Translations under genes and position numbers: made by a program
The notes under the pieces: generated by a model
What the model saw: the letters and a program-made list of their open reading frames with translations, nothing else
Database searches by the model: none
What the model was told of the DNA's origin: nothing
Part shown: one piece after another, positions 1 to 10,165 of the stretch
Layout of the letters: each line of letters opens with the position of its first letter
How positions within the stretch are numbered: position 1 is the stretch's first letter
NCBI GenBank assembly: GCA_029339195.1
Contig: JAPTJF010000387.1
Coordinates: forward strand, 1-61,647
Length of the DNA: 61,647 nt
DNA from: Micractinium sp. NFX-FRZ
Taxonomy: Eukaryota; Chlorophyta; Trebouxiophyceae; Chlorellales; Chlorellaceae
Direction of reading: 5' to 3'

Positions 1-637
1 GGGGCCAGAGCGGCGGTCAGTGCTGGGTCTGATCGGCCAGCCTGCCGGCTGCCTGGTCTGCCTGCTTTCGCCTGCCCGCCCGCCCGCCCATGCTGCCTGC
101 CAGCCCGCCCACGCTGCCTGCCCGCCCGCCTGCCCGCCCACGCTACCTGCCTGCCTGCATGCCCGTTCGCTGTGTCCTTCTGCCTGCCCGCCTGCCCACC
201 TGCAGACACGGCGGCTGCAGCGCTGATGGCAGTGGCGCCTGTTGGTGTGAAGCACCATCGGTTGGAGCAGCTGCGGCTCTAGCCCTCATAAGCTTTACGG
301 GCAGGGCAGGCAAGGGCAGGAATAGACCAGGGGGCGGGCGGGCAGGCCGGCCAAGCTCTAGCCCTTATCAGGGCCCAGCGTGCCACCTGAGTTGCCTCGA
401 GAAGCGGCATCGACGCCGGTGCAGCTCTGCCCTTGACCTGCCCTCCCATGGCGCCTGCTGCGCTCAGTTTGCTTGCCTCGCAGGGGAGGGCCCAGCGGGC
501 ATGTGTCTGGGCTCCTACCTCTGGCGCACTAAACCGCACTGAACTTCATCTCTCGAGCTGTTTTTGTCTGTGAGCGTCGTGTGTAAACGAACGCCGTCTA
601 AGTGTGCAGGGAAGGGGAGGTTCCGACCCTCCGAGGA

Positions 638-720
638 CAATAGCCTCCTTGCCGCGAATACACTGCGGTCATGCACCAGAGTCAGCGCGACTTAGTGTAT
701 TCGCGGCAAGGAGGCTATTG
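638..720. repeat. Perfect 27-bp inverted repeat (hairpin)
   Basis: The left arm (638-664) and right arm (694-720) are exact reverse complements, separated by a 29-nt loop. Transcribed from either strand it would fold into a 27-bp stem. No coding exon overlaps it. It could be a small foldback element or a small-RNA precursor; the sequence alone does not decide. Confidence 0.85.
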
Positions 721-840
721 TTTCATTGGGCGATGATGTCAGCATGATGAAATCTACGTATTGATGATCACGTATTGTCAGTGCGCCAGCGCTAGCAGCG
801 CCGCCGAGCGGCGGAGGCGGCAGCATGCGGAGCGGCGGGG

Positions 841-918
841 TGGTCTGCAGAGTGCGGTGCAGTCCGGTTGTGTCCCGCGGTGGTCTGCAGAGTGCGGTGC
901 AGTCCGGTTGTGTCCCGC
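841..918. repeat. 40-bp tandem duplication
   Basis: Two nearly identical 40-bp units (841-880 and 881-918) share the run TGGTCTGCAGAGTGCGGTGC. They are not in a supported exon. Confidence 0.85.
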
Positions 919-1454
919 CCTGAGCTGCCCTATCCCGCCTTTTGCGGGGTGGGGCAGGCGGGGGAGGCGAGCAGGGCAGGGAGGTGAGCAGGCGGGAGCG
1001 TGTGCCAGGCAGCCGGGCGGGCACTTGGGCGGGCAGGCTGGCAAGGGGGCGAGCACGCAGGGGCGCGGCGCGACGGGCGGGGTATGGCGGGCAGGCGCAG
1101 CTCTGCCTGCTCCTCATGCGTCGCTGCCGTGTGGCAGCAGCGCCGGCAGCGGCGGCAGCGGCGGCGGCATTCCTTACCAGGCCTGCGCATCCCGGCGGAC
1201 ATGGTCCCTTTGCTCAGAAGAATAAGTTGAAGAAGTATACGCGCTGGGCGTGATTCGGCAGAAATGCCCGGGAGGAAAACGAGGGCGCAAGCCCCCTGGC
1301 TTTTTGGCCTGCCCTACGAAGTAGGCGGGCCTTTGCATCCGGCCGAGAGCGGTGTTTGCACCACCGAAGCACGCGCAGCAGACGCGGGGACGGGGAGGCC
1401 GATCGTCGTGTCGTCGTGCGGCCCGATGACAAGGATTTGAGGGCCGCGAGTTCT

Positions 1455-1720
1455 TCGAAAACGGGGCCTTCTTAGCGTGAAAATGTTTTATTGAGCTGTG
1501 CCTTGGAGTAAAACTTGCGCCTTTGGCCTGCCGAGGGTGGAATTGCTGTGTTTCGTGGTTGCCTTGTCATTTTCCCACAATTTCCAAGGTGTGCTGAGTC
1601 ATCATTCGAATACGGGGCCTTCTTAGCGTAAAGTTCATTAAAGAGCTGTGCCTTGGAGTAAAACTTGGAGGGTGGGGCGACATCTGCGCACTGGTGGAGG
1701 GTGGGGCGACATCTGCGCAA
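1455..1720. repeat. Direct repeats upstream of coiled-coil gene
   Basis: A block of about 60 bp at 1455-1515 (ACGGGGCCTTCTTAGCGT, a short AT-rich gap, then GAGCTGTGCCTTGGAGTAAA) recurs at 1606-1665. Straight after it, a unit of about 28 bp containing GGAGGGTGGGGCGACATCTG is repeated in tandem (1667-1720). They lie 200-450 bases before the likely start codon at 1921, so they could be promoter-proximal repeats. Confidence 0.75.
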
Positions 1721-1920
1721 CCATCTGTAACCACCGTTGGGTCTCTCCTTCCCCGCTGCTATTTCACTCCACAAAACCACAACAAAAAAAGGTTCCTTCC
1801 CGTCGGGGCAGGGCAGGCCTACTCGCGCGTCAGCCCGAATTATTTCCACCACAGAGAGCCGTTTTCCCTCCCTTTGGCCAACGGTACCGTCTCCTTCATT
1901 CACCAGCCCCACTCCACACC

Positions 1921-2715
1921 ATGGCCTCACCAGCTGCAACGCTCAGGCTGCCTGCTCGCTTGCCTACCCGCAGGCCATCAGTGGTGGGCAGTGCGCGCCG
2001 GCGGGGAACGCATCGGGCGGTGCTCGCGGCGGCAGACCTCGACCCTACTACGCTGATCACCACCGGCGCCTCCGTGCTCGGAGTGACAGTGACGCTCGTT
2101 GGCAGCGGGTTTGCCTGGGGCAAGCTGAGCAAAGGCCAGAGCACGCTGGAGACAAGCCAGGGCAAGCTGGAGACAGCGCTCAAGGATGGCCTGAAGCAGC
2201 AGAGCGCGGCGCTGGAGAAGGGACTGGGGGAGGTGCGTCCCGAGCTGAAGCAGCAGAGCGCGGCGCTGGAGAAGGGACTGGGGGAGGTGCGTGCCGAGCT
2301 GCAGCAGCAGCGCGCCGAGCTGCAGAAGGGACTGGGGGAGGTGCGTGCCGAGCTGCAGCAGCAGCGCGCCGATCAGCGCGCCGAGCAGCAGCAGCTGCGC
2401 ACCGAGCAGCAGCAGAACCGCGCCGAGCTGCAGAAGGGACTGGGGGAGGTGCGTGCCGAGCTGCAGCAGCAGCGCGCCGATCAGCGCGCCGATCAGCAGC
2501 AGCTGCGCACCGAGCTGCAGCAGAACCGCGCTGAGGTGCTGGCTGCCATCACAGCCTCCGACACGCGCGCGGAGGCGCAGCTGGCGACGGTGGCTGCGCT
2601 TGCCAAGGAGGCCATCGCAGCGCTGGCCGCTGCGGCCAACAACGCCGTGCCGGTGCCCTCCACCCGCCGGCAGCAGCCCCCTGCCCACCAGCAGCAGGTG
2701 TGTGAGGGGTGGTGA
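1921..2715 (+). CDS. Plastid-type coiled-coil membrane protein with internal repeats
   Basis: Unrecognised protein of 264 aa as read through to the stop at 2713-2715. I chose the ATG at 1921, not the in-frame one at 1648, because the protein then begins with a typical plastid transit peptide (MASPAATLRLPARLPTRRPS, rich in Ala/Ser/Arg/Pro). One hydrophobic segment follows at about residues 45-65. After it comes a long Gln/Glu/Arg-rich coiled coil built from repeats of EVRAELQQQR and ALEKGLGEVR. The DNA shows tandem 54-bp units (about 2192-2299) and a 108-bp unit repeated at 2317 and 2425. The C-terminus ends in a Pro/Gln-rich tail. A GT donor at 2699 could instead splice to AG-preceded frames near 2885 or 3210, so the true C-terminus is uncertain. 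Function is unknown; the topology suggests a plastid membrane-anchored rod. Confidence 0.6.
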   Translation: MASPAATLRLPARLPTRRPSVVGSARRRGTHRAVLAAADLDPTTLITTGASVLGVTVTLVGSGFAWGKLSKGQSTLETSQGKLETALKDGLKQQSAALEKGLGEVRPELKQQSAALEKGLGEVRAELQQQRAELQKGLGEVRAELQQQRADQRAEQQQLRTEQQQNRAELQKGLGEVRAELQQQRADQRADQQQLRTELQQNRAEVLAAITASDTRAEAQLATVAALAKEAIAALAAAANNAVPVPSTRRQQPPAHQQQVCEGW

Positions 2716-3343
2716 GGCCTAGCTGCCCGTTGGCTGGCAGTACTGCTTGTCGTTGCAAGGCGTCTCCAGCGCCCGCCCATGCTTCACAGCGGGGCCATGC
2801 GCGCGCGTGCTCCCGCGCCACTGACGCGCGCTCAGATGCAAGTGACATGTGCCGCTCCTGCCCCGCCGCCCTGCGTGCCTGCAGGAGGAGGGGGTGTCCA
2901 GCGGCTCGGACACGTGAGGCCCGCACCAGCTGCCCGCCCGCCCGCCCCCCCCCACTAGCAGGTGCGCAGGGCGCGTGTGTGTGGGAGTGTGGGGGTTGGG
3001 GTGTGTTAGGCGTGGTGTGGGAGCATGAGGTGAGGCCCAGTGCCCGCTCGCGTGCGCCCCGCGTGGCACTCTGGAGCGGCGCCAGCTTGAAGGCCAGTGC
3101 CTGTTGTTCCGCACAGCGGGGCCGTGCGCGCAAGCTCCCGCATTGCTGCCCCGCGCCACATGCACAGTGACGTGAGCCGCCCTCGCCCCGCCGCCCCTCG
3201 CCCATGCAGGAGGATGCGGAGGCGATCGGCGGTGCCTCTCCCGCCAGCACACGCGCAGCAGCCATGCTGCCTGCCAGCACCTGCCCCCGCAACTGCGGCG
3301 CAGCACGGAGGCTTGACGCGGCGGCAGGCCTGCGCGTGGCTTG
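2699..3343 (+). other. Possible alternative 3' exons and duplicated intron segment
   Basis: Two related segments lie here, about 2709-2890 and 3029-3215. Both begin with GTGAGGCC, pass through CACAGCGGGGCC and end with a CAG acceptor followed by GAGGAG or GAGGAT. If the donor at 2699 is used, either acceptor keeps frame: the first gives a short tail ending at a TGA near 2917, the second about 45 residues ending near 3343. This looks like an exon-intron unit duplicated in tandem. Which terminal exon is used cannot be told from sequence. Confidence 0.35.
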
Positions 3344-3481
3344 AACCCACCCGCTGGCATGGGATTTCAATCAATTTGTATCACAACACATTTTTTGGCT
3401 GCCCACTCTTTTGGTCGCCCACCTTTTTCGCCATGTGCGTGGGGCTGCCTGCGTTCGCCGCACCCCCTCCCGGCCCCATCT

Positions 3482-3592
3482 ACGTTTACTCTTGTCCCAA
3501 GCACCTCTGATACAACTTACGTTCACTCTTGTCCCAAGCACCTCTGATACAACTTACGTTCACTCTTGTCCCACACAACTTTGATAGAACTG
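3482..3592. repeat. 37-bp tandem repeat, three units
   Basis: Units at 3482-3518, 3519-3555 and 3556-3592 share ACGTTCACTCTTGTCCCAAG. The first two differ at one base and the third is diverged. No coding support; 3344-4570 otherwise shows nothing I can assign. Confidence 0.85.
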
Positions 3593-4574
3593 CATGCTAC
3601 CCTGTCACATCCAACCCTTACGCCGGCTCCCTCTGCTCCGCGCGCATTCTCACCTGTCCTCGCGCTCGAGGCAAAGCTGTGCCTGGGCCTCTGCGGCATG
3701 CCCGGCGCTGTGGCTGCCTGCATCCTGGCCCAGGTTGCTGCTTAGCTCCGTAACTCGCCCCAACCCATCATTTGGTTTTCTCCTTTAAAATCAGTCTCCA
3801 GTTTCTGCATAAGCCCAACCCGGTGCTTGCCCTTCTTTTGTCTGTTCTGCGCTCTCCGCCCATCCCTGGCCTCAGGGAAGTCTGCTTTGCTTGCATCCGC
3901 ATCTGGCTGGCTCCGGCTGCATGCGCCTCGCTGGCTCCAACGATTTGCCCTGTCCAGCTGAGTCAACAACCCTCCCTTGCATGTGTAGGCCTGGTTTTCC
4001 AACCTTCTGTTGCACAGAATCGCTAGCTGCACCTCACTGGCCTTGCCACCCCCTCTGCCCTGTGTGTAAGCTTCCATGCATGCATGAGGAGCAGTGACAT
4101 TCTTGCAGCGGCCTGCTTTGGGCCTGATAGAAAGCACTGAGCTGCAGCCAATGTGATGCAGGTGTGCTGAAACAACGAATAATCAGTGTGATGAGTGCCA
4201 GCGCTAGCTCCTGCTCGTGGAGGTACCTCCGGTTGCACCTGCCCACCGGTGGCGCCTGCCCACCCCCACCAATGGATCCTGCTTTCCTGGCTGCAGTCAG
4301 CACGTGCCAGCGATGTATCGACAGTGCCGCACATGTCTAGGGCAGGCGCAAGCAACTCTTGATCGCCCCTCCCCCTGCCTGCCCATCCGCCGTGCCTGCT
4401 GCCCTCTATCGTGCAGGCCTGGCAACAGCCTCAGCCTGTACCCCAGAGGGGCAGATGCTTTGTCCACATGCCACGTGGGCAGAGGAGGCTGCGCCACTGG
4501 CCTGGCCCCTGATACAGACTGCTGATGATGAAGAGGCTGGCGGGATGCCGGTCACTTAGAAGGCGATCCTGCCA

Positions 4575-4755
4575 ATGGCTGCCTACTGCCTGCCCGCCTG
4601 CCTGCCCGCCTGCCTGCCTGCCGCCTGCCCCCCTACCCCCTGCCTGCCTGCCCGCCCGCCTGCCTGTCTGCCTGCATGACCGACTGCCCGTTTGCCTGCC
4701 TGCCCGCCTGCCTGCCCGCCCGTTTGCCTGCCTGCCCGCCTGCCTGCTTGTCTAC
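4575..4755. repeat. Low-complexity CCTGCCYG repeat tract
   Basis: Irregular tandem array of CCTGCCTG and CCTGCCCG octamers. It makes long open frames on both strands with Cys/Leu/Pro or Arg/Gln/Ala runs, which I treat as non-coding. Similar short tracts occur at 60-200. Confidence 0.8.
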
Positions 4756-4855
4756 CACCATAAATGCATTCCTGCCTGCGTGCACACCTTCCGTCTGCTC
4801 ACCGCCACCTCTTCCGCTCCCTGTTTTGCACGCTTCTGGCGCGCCGCTCCCGCAG

Positions 4856-5710
4856 GCAAGAAGCGCGTGCACTTCGGCTCCAAGTCAAAGGCGCTCGGTG
4901 CGCTGCCGCAGGTAGGCCTCAACTCGCTGCCCGGCGCACACGGGCGGCCCGCCAGCCCCATGCCGCTAGCAGTGAGTGGATGATCGTGTGGAGGTGCGCT
5001 GTGCTGTGGGCGCTTGGTGCTGCCATGCGTGCACGACTTTGCGGTACATGCCGCTGGCAGTCACGTTTGCCCCACCTCTCTGACCCCCGGCGTATGTATG
5101 TGGGATAGCAGGGCTGGGGGAGGCCCAGGCACCCCTTCTGCCCCTTCTGCCCACGCCTCTTACACGCCGCCCCTGTGCCCTCCTCCCTCCCTCCCTCCCT
5201 CCATTCTCCCTCCCTCGACTGGTGCAGATCTGGGATGCCTCCAACCAGGGCCAGGCGCTGCAAGTGGAGCCGTTCCGCCCCAGGGAGGAGCAGGCAGCGG
5301 AGGAGGTGGGCCTCACGGGCGTGCCCACCACCAACAGCCTCAGCGCGCACTGCGGGGGAGGGATGTGCAGGGAGGGAGGCACAACGGGTCGGCCCTCATT
5401 AAAAGGGCGCCTGGTGCTGGCTGGCCAGGAGCGCTGAGGAGGTGAGCAGGCACTCAGGGTGCCCTTGGAGGAGCGTTTGAGGGTCACTGCCGCCAACCTG
5501 GCAGCTTTCTTTTTTGCCCCTTGCCAGAAACCCGACACCAATCTCTGCATCTTCCCTTCTCCTGCCCCATTGACGCCGCTACTCTCACATCGCTTCTGTT
5601 TCGAGGCGTTCCGAGGCCAGACCCGCCTGCCCGAACACTGCTCCGGCACCCCTCGTTTTCAAGCGCAGACGCCGGCCGGAGGGCACCAACCCAACGGGGC
5701 CGACACCCAG
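4856..5710 (+). CDS. Candidate exons of an unrecognised gene
   Basis: Three exon-like blocks have good splice edges and compatible phases. They are 4856-4911 (phase-1 entry; KKRVHFGSKSKALGALPQ), 5228-5305 (entered at IWDASNQGQALQVEPF and ending in a Glu-rich run) and possibly 5528-5710. The first is preceded by CCGCAG and followed by GTAGGC; the second by GTGCAG and GTGGGC. No start codon or upstream exon was convincing. A further block around 5830-5910 (AG before AGGTTGGGC, GTGAGG after) may belong. The KKRVHFGS motif loosely recalls N-termini of splicing factors such as Prp4, but too little is visible to name the product. It may or may not belong to the same transcript as the gene ending at 10068. 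Confidence 0.3.
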
Positions 5711-6429
5711 GTGCGTGCCGGCACTTTGCTGCCGTGTTTTGGACGCAGCGGTGGCCCAACACCCTGCGTCCAAGGTGCGAACGCTCCAAGAACGTTCCCC
5801 TCGTTGGATGAGCGTTGGCCCTCTTTTCAGAGGTTGGGCATCAACTTGCCCAGCCGAACCTGCTATTGTGCGGCAGCAGACCCGCAACGGGCACAACGGG
5901 CACTAGACAGGTGAGGGGCTCGGCTTCAGGGCACCCGCCGTCCTGTTGGGTGGTCCGGCGTAAGCACAGGTACGGCTCGGGGTCACATGAGGTGAGGGGA
6001 GGCCCTCTGAAACTGCATGAAGTCTCAATTGAGCAGCCCGCAAGGCTGCTAGCAAACACAAGGGGCTTGCTGACCTGCCGGCCGCCGCGCGCCGCCCTAG
6101 GCGGCGGGGGACCACAGCGACCCCCGGTGGTTCCCAGCACAGCGCTGTGCACCTCCAGTAGGTTTGGGTCACCTCACATGGGTCAGGTGTTTATTACGAG
6201 GTTAGGGTTTAGCCTCATCAACCCCTTCCCCTTCCTCAAGCCTCCGCCCAGTCGTGGCGAACCAGCTGACACATGTGTGGGTGCGGATTGGGGGGAAGCA
6301 CGAGTCGTGCAACTGAAGCCGGGACCGACACCCCGGCACGTGCACAGCAGCCCACTTGTTGGTTAGCTGTGCATCATTTGCCCCTTCACCACTGTCTGTG
6401 CTGCTTGCAGTGTTTTAAACTTGAGCACA

Positions 6430-6530
6430 ATGCGGTCGGTCGCCCTGACGCGCTGCCAGCACCAGCTGCCTGGGCGGCCAGCGGCAGCGTCGGCGGCGCA
6501 GCGCCACAGCCGCCATCATGCCCGCAGCAG
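6430..6530 (+). other. Possible first exon with targeting peptide
   Basis: The ATG at 6430 opens a short Arg/Ala/Ser/His-rich stretch (MRSVALTRCQHQLPGRPAAA) that ends at a good donor (CAG|GTGGGC, about 6530, phase 2). It has the composition of an organelle transit peptide. It could start the gene whose later exons run from 7114 to 10068. An exon near 6736 would join in phase, but its end and the link to the exon at 7114 could not be resolved. Confidence 0.3.
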
Positions 6531-7113
6531 GTGGGCGCGACATCGCTCTTGCCTGCCCACCCTCTTGCACCCCTCGACGCTCGCCTGCCCCCTGCCCGCC
6601 GCGCCCGCCCCGCCCGCCGCGCCCGCTCCTGCCTGCTGCTCCACTTCACAGCCGAGCCGCACTGCCCAGCCTCACCGCCCCCTGCCACCTGCCTGGCTCA
6701 CCCCCTGTGCTTGCCCCCTTCCCCGCCCCTGCAGCTACGTGGCCGCCGACTGGGGGAGGAGTGCCAGGGCACGGGGGGGCTGTGGGAGGCAGCAATTCAG
6801 GGAGTCGGGGGAGAGGCTTGAATGCGGCTGCTGCTGCTCAGCACTAACCACTCTTGGGGCCCGAGGGACACCGTTGCATGTTGGCAGTGTGGGCGCAGCC
6901 CCTGGTTGAAGCTGACAGGGCGGAGGTGGGGTGGGAGGGCTGGGCAGGCAAGCACGGCTGCCCTTGGGACGGGCAGCACACTTGCGGCTGGAGGGCCCGG
7001 GCCCACGCTGTGCCTTCTCTCATGCACTGTTGACACATCGGCTCCCCCTCCTGCTGACCTCCTGCGCTCACCTGTGCTCCCCACCTCCCCACCATAACCC
7101 TCCCACCGTGCAG

Positions 7114-7240
7114 CACAAGGAGGAGGTGCACCGCGGGCGGAGCTGCTTTGGCATCATCCCTGCTGACCTGGCGGCGCGGCCCGAGTACATGCAGTTGGGT
7201 GCGTGCTCACGTGTGCTTGTGTGTGCCTGTGTGCTTGTGA

Positions 7241-7299
<59 letters not shown>

Positions 7300-10068
7300 A
7301 GGAGGACGAGGCGGGTGCAGTGTCCCTGCTGACCTGGCGGCGCAGCCCATGCATGTACTCGCTGGCGAGTGAGTGCCGATGAGTGCTTTGTCGACCAATG
7401 AAACAAGCTTTCGTGAAACACTGGACAGCTTGTGTGGAGAGGAGCATGTGTGTGCGTGCCTGCGTAGGAGGAGGGGGAGGAGGAGGAGGCGGGTGTGTCC
7501 CCGACTGTGCTGACCTGGCAAGTGCTTCTTTGCCACGCATACTTCCAGGCGGGCAGAAGAGCCGGGCAGACCATGCATTCACCCTCCCTGCATCCCCTCC
7601 CTTCACCCCCAGCTCCCCTGCCTTCCCCCCTCTGCTGGCAGGCGGGCACAAGAGCCGGATGGCGCATGCGCATGCGCTCACCCTCCCCCCTCCCTGCCTC
7701 CCTTGATTCTCCGCTCCCCTTTTCCTCCTTCCGCCCTCCACCCCTCCCTCCCTACCCCCCCGACCGTGTATGCTGCAGGCGGGCGGAGGGGGATTGCGCG
7801 CGCCATTCGCGTCACGCCCGACGTGTGGCTGCTGCTGGATGAGCCGTCCTTCCACCTGGACGTGGATGCGCTTGTGAAGGTGACCGCCCGCCTGCTTCCC
7901 ATGCCCCCTTGTTGCCCTGGTAGCATGTGCATGTGCGAGTGGGTGTGGGTGTTCAGGTGCCTATACGGCTGCCCCCAGCATGCATGGCACGGCTGTCAGC
8001 GGCTGCTGGGCGGTTGCTGGGTGGGAAGCGGGCCCCGGTGAAGTGTGGATGCGGCGGAGGTCAGCAGCTGCTTCTCGCAAAGCAGAGTCCCTTCTCTAAG
8101 GGTGGCTCCAAGCTCACAGGCGCAGCGGGTGCAGGCCAGGGCCTCCCTGTAGGGTGCGTCGGTTCTACGCCTCACCGAAAGCAGCCCCCTCACACTGGTG
8201 GCTGCCTCCCCACCCACCCCTCTGCATTTACCCGCTGACCCTGCGTGCGGAACCGGCCAGCCGCCCCCACCCCTCCTTCCCTCCTTGCAGATTGCGCAGC
8301 CCACCTCCAGATGGCGCGCCTCCCCCACCAAGCAATGCATCCAACAATGCCCGCTCAACCAGTCATCCCTCCCCTCCTGTGCAGGCCACGCCCTGCATCA
8401 ACCGCTCCCTCAAGCTGCTGCACGCGTGGCGCAACGACATTGGGGAGGGAGGGGCCAAGGCGCCGGCGGGTGAGCGGGCCTGCCTTGGAGAAGGGGCCAG
8501 CGGTGAGGCGGTAGTGCCGGGCTGCCATGCGCTGAGATGTGGCGCCGTGTGATGTGTGCTGCTGCGCAGCGCAGCCGGCCTGGCCCTCCGCCTCCCCCAC
8601 TGTCGGTGTGCCCTCGCCCCTCCCACCCTGCAACCTAGGCACACCTGCCAAACGCCACTGCACATACCCTGCTACCCCTTGCAGGCCCGATCAGCAACAT
8701 GCCGTGCGCCTGCCGCCTGAGCGTGGGCGGGGGAGAGGACAACCGGGAGCCAGGTGGGCAGCGCAGCAAATGCCCGTGCATGGAGCAGCCGACAACTGGC
8801 CGCCAGCATGGGCCATTCAGAGGACACCCACGCTGCCCAGACCGCACCGTGGCAGGCTCGAGGAGGGGGGGTTAACTGCCCGCCCGCCCGCCTGCCCATC
8901 CAGCTGCCAGCCTGTGCATTGTTGACTTGACGTGTCCAACGAGACCTGCCCCTCTCCTCGTCGCCCGCGCACCCACCCCACCCCACGAGCCTGCCTCGAC
9001 CCCTGGCCCCGCCTTCCCTTGCAGACATCAAGCCTCCCACCGCTGGGCCGCCCAACAAGGCTGGCGGCATGCTGGGCAAGGTGGGCGAGGGCGGGGTGGG
9101 CAGGCAGGTGATTGATTGGCCAGCGGATGCTTAGCCAGGGTGCTGTGTACGCTGGCTGGCTGGCAGGCACGCAGGCAGGCAGGCTGGCTGAGAGTAAGTC
9201 TGCGGCTGCTCACCGCGGTTCTTGCTCCCTTCAAGAACATGTCGGCTTGGACTCCGCCGCATGCTGCTGCCACCCGCCAATCTGCCGTTGAAGCGCTGCT
9301 CACGCCCCCCACCCGCTGCACCTGCGCTGCTCACCAAGCAGGCTCTCCCCTTCACGCGTCTGCGGGCGCATCTGGCGGCCAAGGAGGCGCAGAAGGCGGC
9401 AAAAGAGAAGGAACAGGTGCGTTGGGTGGAGGGCAGTGCAGTAGAGGAAGGGGGTCGTGAGTTGGAGGACAGAAGCAGCGGGCAGAGGGCAGGCCAGTCT
9501 TTTCAAGTGCAGCACTATCCGCTGCGCGCGTCGCCGCCTTGTTTGCGGCGGCAAACCGGCGGGCTTGTGTGTGGCAGGCACGCCCACCACACAGTCCCCC
9601 CCTGCACCGCCGCTGCCATGCGTCCTGCCCACCCCCATCCCTTTTACCCCTTGTATGCAGTATGCCTCCACCCTGGATCATCTGAGCGAGGGGGTCCTGC
9701 AGCGTTTGAAGGCCCTGCTTGCTTTCAAGCAGGAAGACCTGTACCGCAGTGTAAAAGCCGGCAAGGCGGCCGTGCGGTCGGTGTTTGTTGCGTTGCTCCT
9801 CCTCCTGACCTTTGCCTGCTCCCTCCACGTCATGCACCGCCCCGGCCAGCAGCAGCTCGGCCACATGGTGGAGCAGCTTTGGCGCCAGCTTTGGGCCGAC
9901 CCCCTGGCCGCCCTCAGCGCCCTCCCGGAGTTTGTGGCACTGACCATCCTTGGCATGGCGGCTGCACTACTTGCTCTCGTCAAGCTGTACATGAGTGAGA
10001 ACCAATACAAGATGCTTGCCGTGCACATCGAGGCGGTCAAGGAGCTCTGCAAGCAAGCTCGCAAGTAG
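7114..10068 (+). CDS. Unrecognised protein with C-terminal two-TM region (5' end unresolved)
   Basis: Exons with matching phases: 7114-7198, 7779-7879, 8385-8469, 8685-8753, 9025-9080, 9342-9416 and 9661-10068 (stop TAG). The partial product is about 290 aa. The second exon contains WLLLDEPSFHLDVDALVK, which resembles the Walker B/D-loop of ABC-F ATPases, but no Walker A is visible. Later exons are Gly/Pro-rich, then Ala/Lys/Glu-rich and helical. The last exon is the best supported: an amphipathic helix followed by two hydrophobic segments (around VRSVFVALLLLLTFACSL and VALTILGMAAALLALVKL) and a charged C-terminus ending KQARK. This suggests a membrane protein with a hairpin anchor. The 5' end may be at 6430. 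The intron at 7199-7778 carries decayed copies of its flanking exon edges. Function is not assigned. Confidence 0.5.
7243..7300. repeat. (TG)n microsatellite
   Basis: About 28 uninterrupted TG dinucleotides, inside the intron that follows the exon at 7114-7198. Confidence 0.95.
7322..7361 (+). repeat. Intronic copy of exon 7114-7198 3' edge
   Basis: CCCTGCTGACCTGGCGGCGC is shared exactly with the end of the exon at about 7160-7180. Similarity continues through the next 20 bases towards the exon's splice donor. A shorter, weaker copy (TGCTGACCTGGCA) sits at 7506-7521. Copies of the next exon's start (GGCGGGC...GAGCCGG) appear at about 7548 and 7639. Confidence 0.7.
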
Positions 10069-10132
10069 GCTCCCTCACGCCCCACACCGCTGCTGCCTCC
10101 CTTCCGCTAAGACCAGTTGCCTGAATGCTCGC

Positions 10133-10165
10133 TGTAATTCTCGCTGACAGGTAAACACATGTAAA
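10133..10165 (+). promoter_or_regulatory. Polyadenylation signals TGTAA (two)
   Basis: TGTAA at 10133-10137 and again near 10160, 65-95 bases after the stop codon at 10068. TGTAA is the usual chlorophyte poly(A) signal, and its spacing supports 10068 as the real gene end. Confidence 0.5.

Larger units (their letters stand above)
1..1920. other. Low-complexity intergenic DNA, no gene supported
   Basis: No exon chain with coding character could be built here. The first 500 bases are rich in CCTGCC/CCCGCC blocks. Open frames in them are by-products of high GC and give Pro/Ala/Cys/Arg-rich nonsense peptides. The stretch also holds a perfect hairpin (638-720), a 40-bp tandem duplication (841-918) and a set of direct repeats (1455-1720), listed separately. 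The last 250 bases or so probably hold the promoter and 5' leader of the coiled-coil gene that starts at 1921. Confidence 0.6.

Noticed and set aside
20..1253. Overlapping long open frames on both strands
   Set aside because: They come from GC-rich low-complexity sequence, have biased nonsense composition (Pro/Ala/Cys/Arg runs) and no splice or family support.
3330..3375. A GGTTCAAGCC-like string on the minus strand suggesting a tRNA T-arm
   Set aside because: The stem does not pair properly and no anticodon or acceptor stem could be folded around it.
3482..3592. 37-bp direct repeats as a CRISPR array
   Set aside because: The units are head to tail without spacers.
7551..7680. Two GGQKSR/GGHKSR-like motifs that recall the ABC-F signature, suggesting an ABC-F pseudogene
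   Set aside because: They fit better as decayed copies of the start of the exon at 7779, and no Walker A or second ABC domain is present.
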